A model generated the notes under the pieces. It was not told the origin of the DNA. It did not search any database and worked only from the letters and a program-made list of their open reading frames with translations. The position numbers were made by a program, and so were the translations under genes. Source: Nitrosomonas ureae (lineage in GTDB: Bacteria; Pseudomonadota; Gammaproteobacteria; Burkholderiales; Nitrosomonadaceae). Taken from it: 64,000 bases of DNA. How positions within the stretch are numbered: the stretch's first letter is position 1; the number at the start of each line of letters is the position of its first letter. The DNA lies in contig NZ_FNUX01000010.1 in the NCBI RefSeq assembly GCF_900108305.1, positions 1 through 64,000 of the forward strand. The letters run 5' to 3'. This document shows, piece by piece, positions 53,964-62,225 of the stretch.

Positions 53964-56348
53964 ATGAATCAAGAATTGAGCTTTGAAACCATACCATTAA
54001 AACTTGCTCCCGAAATTGCAGGAGAAATGTTTGCAGTGGAAAGCGAACGAGGAATCCGCCGCTCATTTGCAGGACCTAGAAGTCGTAGTTTGCGACCTGG
54101 CATTCGCTCCGGTTTGAGACCAAAGGGTGTCAAACGTCCACCACTTTCGAGGCCGAAACCTACCTTGAAGGGATTGCGGCGACCGTTTGGAAGCGCTGTC
54201 TATGAACCTTATCCGATTGCGAGCGAGCCCTATTCCAGTGAACCGGAGCCATCCGGCTCAGAACGCACCCGCTGGGTGCAGGATTGCCTGAATCAAGCGG
54301 CGGGAACACAACTTCCGGTGAACGGAATTATGGGACCGGAAACACGCAAGGCTGTACGGAATTTTCAGCGTCAGCAAGGATTAAGGGCAAGCGGCATCGT
54401 CGGGCCGGATACCGAAGATGCATTAAAGGCGGCTTGTGCCGGACAAAATGCCGGGGAGAATTCTGAGCTTGAATCGTATAGCAAAGAACCCGGGTTTGTC
54501 GCCTGGTTAACTTGGCAACCCAGCAATGAAAAGACGAAGTTGTATACCTGGGAGGAAATCCAGAAGCGCCCGCGTGATCGGATTCATGGTGATGTGGGTG
54601 TGTATATTGTTGTTCTATTTGAACGAAGAACTGTTGGCGGGAAAACCAAAAAAATAATCACCCAAATCCTGAAAGTTGGAAAATCGATTGATCAATCCTT
54701 TCGGGAAAGACTTGGGCATAAAACTCACCAGGATATACGAGCGATGTATCCGGGGAAAGTTGGATATTACCTGGCCAAAATACAAGCAAGCGGTGCATGC
54801 CCTGTTCGTGGTTGCGGCTCTGTAATAGAGCATTTGGTTGCACGTACTTTGATTCGATCTGGAAAAATGATGCTGCCGCACCATAAGGAACCGATTGTTC
54901 CAATCAAGGCACTCGACCAGATTCAGGTTGCCAACATCCTGCCGAAGCCTTTAGCTAAAAATCTTGGAAAAGCCTATGCTGCAGCCGGCCCCATGGATGT
55001 CCGGAAACAAAGAATAGGGCCAGTGGCAGCTCCAGCCAGCGGCTCCGGTAGTTTGATCCTACCGAAGAATGCAGTATGGGAACTGGAGTATCCTTTCAGC
55101 GAAGCGGAAGAGCTTGAACTCGCCGCCGAATTATTGGCCATTTCCAATGAAGAAGAACTGGATCTATTTCTCGGTAAGATGTTCAAGGGAATCGGGAGAG
55201 GATTGAAGAAATTTGGCCGTTTCGTCGGTAAGAAAGTGTTACCCGCATTGGGTAAAGGTTTGAAAGCGATTGGCAAGGTTGCATTGCCGATTGTTGGCAA
55301 AGCGCTAGGATCGTTTATTCCAATACCGGGCGTTGGTACGGCTATCGGTGGTGCCATCGGAACGGCCGTCAGTAAAGCGCTGGAGCTTGAATTCAGCGGT
55401 TTTCCTGCAGAAGAAGCAGAACTGGAAATGGCGCGGCGTTTTGTGCGCATTGCAGCGACAGCAGCCAGACAAGCAGCTTTGGCCAATCCGCATGCCAATC
55501 CCGAAGCTATTGCAAATGCCGCCTTAATGGCCGCAACACGGATGCATGTGCCAAATCTCTCTGCAACTGTTCGGAGAGGAAATTCAGAAGTAAACGGTAC
55601 GATTAATAATGAATGGTACACCAACAGTATTCAACCAGGGCAATCCGGTCAGGAAGCGTTTCTTGGTGATGTATGGAACTCCATTAGCACGGGAGCTCGT
55701 AAGCTCTCCAGTGGGGTTGCCGATATGCTGACTGATTGTACACCCATCGAAGATCGCACAAGTTTTACGCCTAAAGATAAGCGCAAAGGAAAGCCGCGCG
55801 ATATGAGTAAAGTATACGCACTGGTGTTGCATCAGACTGCAGGCAATCAAAGAAATACGCCACCAAACCGGTATGATAGCGTGACTGCACATTTTGTAAT
55901 CAAGCCGAACGGGCAGATACTGCAATTGCATCCATTGGCAGCCTACCTTAATGCCTCAAATGGGTTTAATGCTGGCAGTGTAGCTGTTGAATTTTCAGGT
56001 AATTTTCCTGATATAAGGGGCAAGCGGTATGTTTATCCGAACGGCGCATCACCTCAAGGGATTCTGACTGCCGAACAGATCAAGGCTGGGCGTTGCTTAG
56101 TGCGTTACCTTGTTAAAAATATGGGCCTTACCCATATTTTGGCGCATCGACAATCCAGTGCAAGTCGTGCAAACGATCCGGGTCCGGATATTTGGTATCA
56201 CGTAGGTCAATGGGCTGTTAATAATCTGGGTTTACGGGATGGCGGGCCAAATTTTAAAATCGGTAGCGGCAATCCCCTATCTGATATTTGGCGGACGTGG
56301 GGAAAAACAAGACAACAACCTGAACTTGGTGAAGAAATCTTTGCTTAA
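53964..56348 (+). CDS. Multidomain peptidoglycan amidase with GIY-YIG-like and glycine-zipper domains
   Basis: A 794-residue protein, no signal peptide. Order: Arg/Pro-rich N-terminus (30-75); peptidoglycan-binding domain (103-157, NGIMGPETRKAVRNFQRQQG); a GIY-YIG-like domain (208-310, GVYIVV, ILKVGKS, RERLGHKTH); the glycine-zipper domain shared with the first two cluster genes (375-532); and an Amidase_2 domain (615-757) with likely zinc ligands His623, His728 and Asp738 (LHQTAG, AHRQ, NDPGPD). It should cleave peptidoglycan cross-bridge amides. Good ribosome site GAGAGGTG. This combination suggests a cell-wall-directed effector or a wall-remodelling scaffold. Confidence 0.8.
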   Translation: MNQELSFETIPLKLAPEIAGEMFAVESERGIRRSFAGPRSRSLRPGIRSGLRPKGVKRPPLSRPKPTLKGLRRPFGSAVYEPYPIASEPYSSEPEPSGSERTRWVQDCLNQAAGTQLPVNGIMGPETRKAVRNFQRQQGLRASGIVGPDTEDALKAACAGQNAGENSELESYSKEPGFVAWLTWQPSNEKTKLYTWEEIQKRPRDRIHGDVGVYIVVLFERRTVGGKTKKIITQILKVGKSIDQSFRERLGHKTHQDIRAMYPGKVGYYLAKIQASGACPVRGCGSVIEHLVARTLIRSGKMMLPHHKEPIVPIKALDQIQVANILPKPLAKNLGKAYAAAGPMDVRKQRIGPVAAPASGSGSLILPKNAVWELEYPFSEAEELELAAELLAISNEEELDLFLGKMFKGIGRGLKKFGRFVGKKVLPALGKGLKAIGKVALPIVGKALGSFIPIPGVGTAIGGAIGTAVSKALELEFSGFPAEEAELEMARRFVRIAATAARQAALANPHANPEAIANAALMAATRMHVPNLSATVRRGNSEVNGTINNEWYTNSIQPGQSGQEAFLGDVWNSISTGARKLSSGVADMLTDCTPIEDRTSFTPKDKRKGKPRDMSKVYALVLHQTAGNQRNTPPNRYDSVTAHFVIKPNGQILQLHPLAAYLNASNGFNAGSVAVEFSGNFPDIRGKRYVYPNGASPQGILTAEQIKAGRCLVRYLVKNMGLTHILAHRQSSASRANDPGPDIWYHVGQWAVNNLGLRDGGPNFKIGSGNPLSDIWRTWGKTRQQPELGEEIFA

Positions 56349-56536
56349 AGTCAGAATCTCGTTATCTGTGTCAATCTTATGATAAAAGGCGGGCATCATG
56401 ATAAGTATATTAAACTTCAGGATATTACCATTCGAGGCTGGTGGGGCGCTCAGAAGCAAAGCGGTCAAGTCGGCCTTGTTTTCATTAGAATTCGCGATTA
56501 GTCGATATCCTGAGAGATACGCGGATATGAATTATC

Positions 56537-57985
56537 GTGCTAAATATCTCAACTGATGCACTTGTTTATACGCAGAACAGGCGCGCACGCTTTATCTTTG
56601 AGTTGAAAGAGTTTGTGCGCTTTCCGAGCGTCAGCGCGCAACCGCAGTATAAGGGTGATATCCAGCGTTGCGCGGCGTGGCTGGCTGATCACTTGAAAAA
56701 AATCGGTATGGAACGAGTGGCTGTGATTCCTACCAGCGGCCATCCCGTCGTTTACGCGGAGAAATGCCATGCGCCGGGAAAACCCACCGTACTGATTTAT
56801 GGTCATTACGATGTACAGCCGGCTGAGCCGCGGATCGAATGGCGTTCGCCACCATTCGATCCAATTATTCTGGGGGATGATCTTTATGGTAGAGGCGCTT
56901 CGGATGATAAGGGGCAGCTTTTTACACATGTCAAGGCATTTGAAGCGTTGCTTCGGAGTGGTCGGGAATTACCTGTTAACATCAAGTGCCTGTTTGAAGG
57001 CGAGGAAGAAATTGGCAGCCCCAATTTGCCTGCTTTCATGATCGCCAATCGGCAGATTCTTGCCGCTGATTGTGTTGTGATTTCCGATACGCAGATTCCT
57101 TCCGTCAGTCAACCTGCCATCACTTATGCTTTGCGAGGTTCAATCAGTCTAGAGTTGGAGATTAGCGGGCAAAAGCGGGAATTACACTCGGGCGTGTTGG
57201 GCGGCGCTATCCATAATCCGTTGCAAGCACTGTGTGAAATGATTGCGCAAATGCATGATCAGACTGGGCATATAGCCATTCCTGGTTTTTATGACCGCGT
57301 GCGCCGATGGGATGCGAAGGAGCGTGCCTACATGAGAAGGGTTGGACCGTCTGATGAAAAAGTATTACAAGATGCCGGAGCGGCAATGGGTTGGGGGGAA
57401 CGGGATTATTCATTATATGAACGTACCACGATCCGCCCAGCTATCACGGTAACCACCATGCATGGCGGTTATCAGGGTGGCGGTGTTAAGGCGGCTATTC
57501 CGACACATGGTCTGGTCAAATTGAACTTCCGCCTGGTACCAGACCAGGATCCGCAGGAAATTGATCGGTTATTCCGTGAATATGTCGAACAGATTACGCC
57601 GACGGGTATGCGGACACGAATTCGTACTTTCGCATCATCCCGGCCTGTGCTGATAAGCCGCAACCATCCTGCTGTTATTGCTGCGGCACACGCCTATCGT
57701 CATGGATTCGGGACAGCGCCGGTATTTTTACGGAATGGTGGAACGATTCCGGTTGCGGGTCTGATTCAGGAAATTCTGCATCTGCCTATTGTGTTGATGG
57801 GCTTTGGTTTGCCAGACGACGGTATTCACGGACCGAATGAAAAATTTCATTTGCCCAATTTTTTTAATGGAATTGAGACCAGCATCCGGTTTTTGACAGC
57901 AATAGGACAGGGACAACATGCCAGTCTTGTCAGACGGGATGACAGTCAGCATATTCGAAACACTGTAACGTTTAGGAGGTCATGA
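56537..57985 (+). CDS. M20 family dipeptidase
   Basis: A 482-residue metallopeptidase: GHYDVQPAEP (metal ligands His, Asp), GRGASDDKG (bridging Asp), FEGEEEIGSPN (catalytic and ligand Glu), and C-terminal NGGTIPVAG with HGPNEKFHL. It hydrolyses dipeptides or similar. GTG 56537 starts the frame with only a weak ribosome site; 188 bases separate it from the amidase gene. It overlaps the next gene (ATGA). It may recycle peptide products of the upstream enzymes. Confidence 0.9.
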   Translation: MLNISTDALVYTQNRRARFIFELKEFVRFPSVSAQPQYKGDIQRCAAWLADHLKKIGMERVAVIPTSGHPVVYAEKCHAPGKPTVLIYGHYDVQPAEPRIEWRSPPFDPIILGDDLYGRGASDDKGQLFTHVKAFEALLRSGRELPVNIKCLFEGEEEIGSPNLPAFMIANRQILAADCVVISDTQIPSVSQPAITYALRGSISLELEISGQKRELHSGVLGGAIHNPLQALCEMIAQMHDQTGHIAIPGFYDRVRRWDAKERAYMRRVGPSDEKVLQDAGAAMGWGERDYSLYERTTIRPAITVTTMHGGYQGGGVKAAIPTHGLVKLNFRLVPDQDPQEIDRLFREYVEQITPTGMRTRIRTFASSRPVLISRNHPAVIAAAHAYRHGFGTAPVFLRNGGTIPVAGLIQEILHLPIVLMGFGLPDDGIHGPNEKFHLPNFFNGIETSIRFLTAIGQGQHASLVRRDDSQHIRNTVTFRRS

Positions 57986-58773
57986 TGATCATAGATTGCC
58001 ACTGTCATGCCGGAAGCGGCGATGGGTTTACCGGACCCTGGGATACCCGTGCGCCATTAGAGGATTATCTGCGCCGTGCCACCGCGGCAGGAATTCAGCG
58101 CAGCGTTTTATTTGCCGCATTTCATTCGGACTACGCTGCTGCCAATAAAGAAGTAGCGAAGATTGTAGCCAGCCAGCCGGACAGGTTTTATGGATTTGCA
58201 TTTGTACATGCGGCAAGAGACCGGGGGCGGGTGCATAAATTGATCGAAACCGCTGTCAGACAATATGGATTTGCCGGGATCAAAGTGCATCGCCATGATG
58301 CGCCCATTTCCCGAGAAATCTGTGATGTGGCAAGGGCTTTCGCTTTGCCGGTGCTTTACGATGTGGTGGGAGAAATATCGGTTTGTGAGCTGCTGGCGCA
58401 GGAATACCCTGATGTCAACTTCATTATTCCCCATCTTGGCAGCTTTGCCGACGATTGGTGTGCACAATTGGGCCTCATTGATTATCTGGTTCGTCATCCG
58501 AATATCTATACGGATACTGCTGGTGTGCGGCGTTTTGATTTGCTGGAACAAGCGGTGAGACGTGCCGGAGCGGGCAAGATTTTGTTTGGCTCGGATGGAC
58601 CATGGCTTCATCCAGGCATTGAATTGGCAAAAATTAAGGCATTACGTCTTTCGCCACAGCAAGAAAAACTGATTTTGGGAACTAACTTGCAAAAATTAAT
58701 CCATACCGTGCGGCAGCATCGGCCATCCGCTTTATCCGAAAGGCAAAACGCGGTGCAATTCGCTTTTTCCTAA
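57982..58773 (+). CDS. Amidohydrolase-2 family protein
   Basis: A 263-residue metal-dependent TIM barrel: IDCHCHAGSG at the N-terminus (metal His-x-His), GIKVHRHDA, FIIPHLGSFADDW, and GSDGPWLHPGIEL (catalytic Asp) at the C-terminus. Hydrolase or decarboxylase of small molecules. AGGAGG upstream and a four-base overlap tie it to the M20 gene. Confidence 0.88.
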   Translation: MMIIDCHCHAGSGDGFTGPWDTRAPLEDYLRRATAAGIQRSVLFAAFHSDYAAANKEVAKIVASQPDRFYGFAFVHAARDRGRVHKLIETAVRQYGFAGIKVHRHDAPISREICDVARAFALPVLYDVVGEISVCELLAQEYPDVNFIIPHLGSFADDWCAQLGLIDYLVRHPNIYTDTAGVRRFDLLEQAVRRAGAGKILFGSDGPWLHPGIELAKIKALRLSPQQEKLILGTNLQKLIHTVRQHRPSALSERQNAVQFAFS

Positions 58774-58800
58774 TAAAGCCCGCAGACTAAGATGGCGTAA

Positions 58801-60198
58801 TCAATACTCGCTGTTTTCCTGGCGCTTTGCTGCCCGGCGCAACTGTAAGGCGCGATCGGTTACGCCAAGACGTTGCGCAGCCCGCTGCAAATTGCCGTTT
58901 GCTTCGTCGACCGCGATACGAATTGCGGTATCTTCCGTGTTTCTGCTGATAGTTTTTAGTCCCACGCCGCGGCTAAGCGCGATGCGGATTGCCCGCTCAA
59001 AACTCATATCGCGCCATTCTTTCCAATCTTCAGATAAGACCGGTCGTTCATCTGGCGGAATACAGCCGACTGTAATAGGGCCTTCGCCAGCATAGCGGCA
59101 CAGCATCCGCGCAATTACCTGCTTGAGATCACGCACATTACCAGGATACTCCCTGCGTAACAAATATTCCTGAACGGACTTATCGATGATGGGAGCATCT
59201 TGGTGCGTGCAGTTTTTTTTTAGGAAATGATTCGCCAGCGGAAGAATGTCTTCAGATCGTTCGCGCAGAGGCGGTAACCGACAGATATAGCTGACAATCC
59301 GGTAATAGAGATCGGCGCGGAATTCACCGCGTTGGACTTGTGCCATCAGATCGCGATTGGTAGCGCAAATTAGTCGGAATGACGTGCGTTGCCAGGCATT
59401 GCCGCCGACTCGCTTGTAAGTTTGCTCTTGGATTACCCGTAAAAGCTGAGTTTGCATTGTAAGTGATAATTCTCCAATTTCATCCAGGAAAAGTGTGCCG
59501 CCATTTGCAAGCGCGAATACCCCATCCCGTGAAGATGCGGCTCCTGTGAACGCACCCCGTTCATGGCCGAAAAATTCGCTACCTGATAATTCCGGCACAA
59601 TGGTGGTGCAATCCAGAATGACAAGTTCGCCTTTATCGGGACGATTGTCGAGCGTATGTATGAGATTGGCGAGTAATTCTTTGCCTGTGCCGCTTTCTCC
59701 GAGAATTAAAACGGATGCATTGGTGAAATGGGCTACTTCCACCACTTGGCGTAGAATGGTTTGTAAAGTTTGGCTTTTACCGATCAATGCGTTCTGAACG
59801 AGTGGAGAATTGAACAAATGATTGATGGATTCCCAACGGCGGAGGCGGGCGGCGATTTCATGAATGATCAGGTTATCTTTTGTACAAACCAGCACGTCAG
59901 ATGCTCCTGCTTCCATTAACTGCCAGATGGCCTCTCCAGAAATGGCTTCTTGACAACAGGCGAGGACTTGTATTTGACCGTTGTGGCTAAGTTCGCATAA
60001 CTGTTCGCAGAGTTCTGGGGTTACTTTGTTGCTAAAGACGATGCCGGAGTGACTGCAAGGTACGCAGTACTCTTGTACTGCAATACTATGCTGAGTCAAG
60101 AGATCGACGAATTTATGGATAGTTTTTTCCGAGTATTCTCCGGCGCCCCAAACCCAGACGGTGATTGGTACAGATATATCATTAAAGAAAGTATCCAT
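58801..60198 (-). CDS. Sigma-54-dependent transcriptional activator
   Basis: A 465-residue enhancer-binding protein. Residues about 1-125 have a receiver-like fold (GQIQVLACCQEAISGEA, LMEAGASDVLVC) but no evident phosphoryl Asp. The AAA+ domain (about 140-370) has Walker A GESGTGKE, an intact GAFTGA loop for sigma-54 contact, and GGTLFLDEIGEL. A Fis-type HTH ends the protein (NLQRAAQRLGVTDRALQLR). I use ATG 60198. It faces the 47.8-58.8 kb cluster and is the obvious candidate to act at its sigma-54 promoter. The mode of sensing is unknown. Confidence 0.92.
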   Translation of the reverse strand: MDTFFNDISVPITVWVWGAGEYSEKTIHKFVDLLTQHSIAVQEYCVPCSHSGIVFSNKVTPELCEQLCELSHNGQIQVLACCQEAISGEAIWQLMEAGASDVLVCTKDNLIIHEIAARLRRWESINHLFNSPLVQNALIGKSQTLQTILRQVVEVAHFTNASVLILGESGTGKELLANLIHTLDNRPDKGELVILDCTTIVPELSGSEFFGHERGAFTGAASSRDGVFALANGGTLFLDEIGELSLTMQTQLLRVIQEQTYKRVGGNAWQRTSFRLICATNRDLMAQVQRGEFRADLYYRIVSYICRLPPLRERSEDILPLANHFLKKNCTHQDAPIIDKSVQEYLLRREYPGNVRDLKQVIARMLCRYAGEGPITVGCIPPDERPVLSEDWKEWRDMSFERAIRIALSRGVGLKTISRNTEDTAIRIAVDEANGNLQRAAQRLGVTDRALQLRRAAKRQENSEY

Positions 60199-61045
60199 AG
60201 TATTAAGCAATGAACTGATTGAAATAAATCTACAAAGATACCAAAAGGCTCTTCTAATGTTAGATAATTGCTTGCAGTCAGTTATCGCTATACTTGTTTT
60301 TTCTTGATCAGCCGAATTATTTTTTACTAGTATTCAGCAAGTTGTTATTGAAGTGTTGTTCAAGCAATTATTTTTTCATTGCATGGTGGTTGATTGCCAT
60401 GCATGTGATTTCATTCTAAAGTAAATTACCTTTATTTTGAAGAAAAATCATGTGCTTTGTTACCTTATGACTTTATTAAGAAATGAACTGGTTAATCTAT
60501 ATTCTCATTCAGTAATAACAATAAAATCTTGTTTCGGACACTCAATAGAAGGTGGGTTGAGCGAATATGCTGTAATCTTATAAACTTAATGAAAATCCGG
60601 TTTTAATCTGAATTGGCAACAAATCCACATCTCAATATGCTTGCTCCACTCCTCAAGAATAATTATATTACTGAATCATTTAATCCGCTGTGATATTAAT
60701 CACACTCAATTCAATTTATAGAATCATTCGTTGAATGACTGGAGTGTAGGCTCTTAAGAAATTATTCTTTATTAATCAGTGCAATATTTGATTGAGCGCG
60801 CAACTAGGAGTCTGCCAGACTTTTAGAAGTGAATTTTAGTTTCTGACAAAGCAATGACTATTCTCCATGCCAGAAGTTTATTTAGTTTTTTAGCTGATTA
60901 TTGTTAACCTACAGCAGTGATATCTATTGCAAGCCCAAAATTTGCATTGACCTAATAGTGCTTCTTGCGTTATTTTTATCTGTTTTTTGTAATAGAATCA
61001 CCTATGATTTTTATCAGTATCTTATTTGCTGGCTAAAGTTTTTTT
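60199..61045. other. Long AT-rich intergenic stretch
   Basis: About 850 bases with no open frame of note and no clear RNA gene. It should hold the promoters of the sigma-54 activator and of xseB-ispA-dxs. No sigma-54 motif is seen here. An unlisted small RNA is possible but I cannot support one. Confidence 0.6.
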
Positions 61046-61300
61046 ATGACCAAATCATCTAAACATGTCGTTTCAATCGAACCCGAGAGTTTTGAAGCGG
61101 CATCCGCCGAACTTGAGAAAATAGTGGCGGCCATGGAGGCAGGACAAATGACATTGGAGGCCTCGCTTTCAGCCTATCAGCGTGGCGCGGAATTATTGCA
61201 ATATTGTCAAGATAAATTACAAGGCGCGCAGCAGCAAGTGCGTGTGCTTGAAGCCGGAATGTTAAAAAACTTTAACCGATCTGATAGCAATGAATCCTGA
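61046..61300 (+). CDS. xseB: Exodeoxyribonuclease VII small subunit
   Basis: An 84-residue protein: SFEAASAELEKIVAAMEAGQ and LEASLSAYQRGAELLQYCQD are the family signature. It stabilises the XseA large subunit in a single-strand DNA exonuclease. It overlaps the ispA start by 11 bases, the usual betaproteobacterial arrangement. Confidence 0.95.
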   Translation: MTKSSKHVVSIEPESFEAASAELEKIVAAMEAGQMTLEASLSAYQRGAELLQYCQDKLQGAQQQVRVLEAGMLKNFNRSDSNES

Positions 61301-62183
61301 TTTTCAGAGTTGGGCGGGTAGTTGTCAGGCACGTATCGAAACATTCCTGGAAGCGAGATTGCCGGCTGCCGATTGTGTTCCTGAGCGATTGCATAAAGCC
61401 ATGCGCTATTCGGTGCTGGGTGGCGGGAAACGAGTGCGTCCATTATTATCATTTGCGGCGGGTGAGCTGGTCGCTGCCGATTCTGAACGTATAACAGTGG
61501 TGGGTGCTGCAGTGGAGCTGATTCATGCGTACTCTTTGGTACATGATGATTTGCCTTGCATGGATGACGATATTTTGCGGCGGGGAAAACCTACCTGTCA
61601 TATCGAATATGACGAAGCTACCGCTTTGCTGACGGGTGATAGCCTGCAAACGCTTGCATTTGAATTGCTGGCGGAAAAGCCGCTGGCGGATATGCCCGGA
61701 ACGCAACTGCAGATGATTGCGCAGCTGGCATCGGCATCAGGCTCCCGGGGTATGGCGGGAGGACAGGCATTTGATCTGGATAGTGTCGGTAAGATGCTCA
61801 GTTTGCCAGAACTGGAGTTCATGCATATCCATAAAACCGGCGCGTTGATTCGTGCTGCGGTGATGCTGGGAGCGCGGTGCGGTAGCTGTTTGAGTGATGA
61901 GCAGCTGGCTCAGCTGGATCATTTTGCCAAGTGTGTCGGTTTGGCATTCCAAGTGGTCGATGATTTGCTGGATACTGAGGCAACAACGGCAACATTAGGC
62001 AAAACCGCTGGGAAAGATGCGGAGCATAATAAACCGACTTATGTCAGTATTCTGGGTATCAGTCAGGCACGCGAGCTGGCTGAGAAACTTCAGCATGATG
62101 CTTATCAAGCGTTGGATGGTTTCAAGGAAGCTGCGCTAAGGCTGCGTCAGGTAACTGATTTTATAATTAAACGTAAATTCTGA
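61290..62183 (+). CDS. ispA: Farnesyl diphosphate synthase
   Basis: A 297-residue polyprenyl synthase making farnesyl diphosphate from IPP and DMAPP. First Asp-rich motif HDDLPCMDDD, second motif VVDDLLDTE, plus GGKRVRP and GGQAFDLD. Between xseB and dxs, it supplies isoprenoid precursors for quinones and wall carrier lipid. Confidence 0.95.
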   Translation: MNPDFQSWAGSCQARIETFLEARLPAADCVPERLHKAMRYSVLGGGKRVRPLLSFAAGELVAADSERITVVGAAVELIHAYSLVHDDLPCMDDDILRRGKPTCHIEYDEATALLTGDSLQTLAFELLAEKPLADMPGTQLQMIAQLASASGSRGMAGGQAFDLDSVGKMLSLPELEFMHIHKTGALIRAAVMLGARCGSCLSDEQLAQLDHFAKCVGLAFQVVDDLLDTEATTATLGKTAGKDAEHNKPTYVSILGISQARELAEKLQHDAYQALDGFKEAALRLRQVTDFIIKRKF

Positions 62184-62225
62184 TTCCAGGAATTTTTTCT
62201 ACACCCTTTTATTTTCAGGCATTGA

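Noticed and set aside
54974..55624. 216-codon minus-strand open frame inside the 794-residue amidase gene
   Set aside because: It mirrors the Ala/Gly-rich glycine-zipper coding sequence; low-complexity Ala/Ser content marks it as an antisense shadow.
47817..60198. Idea that the cluster is a contractile injection system, type VI system or RiPP operon
   Set aside because: No sheath, tube, baseplate or spike gene, no VgrG/Hcp, and no YcaO, LanM or radical-SAM maturase is present.
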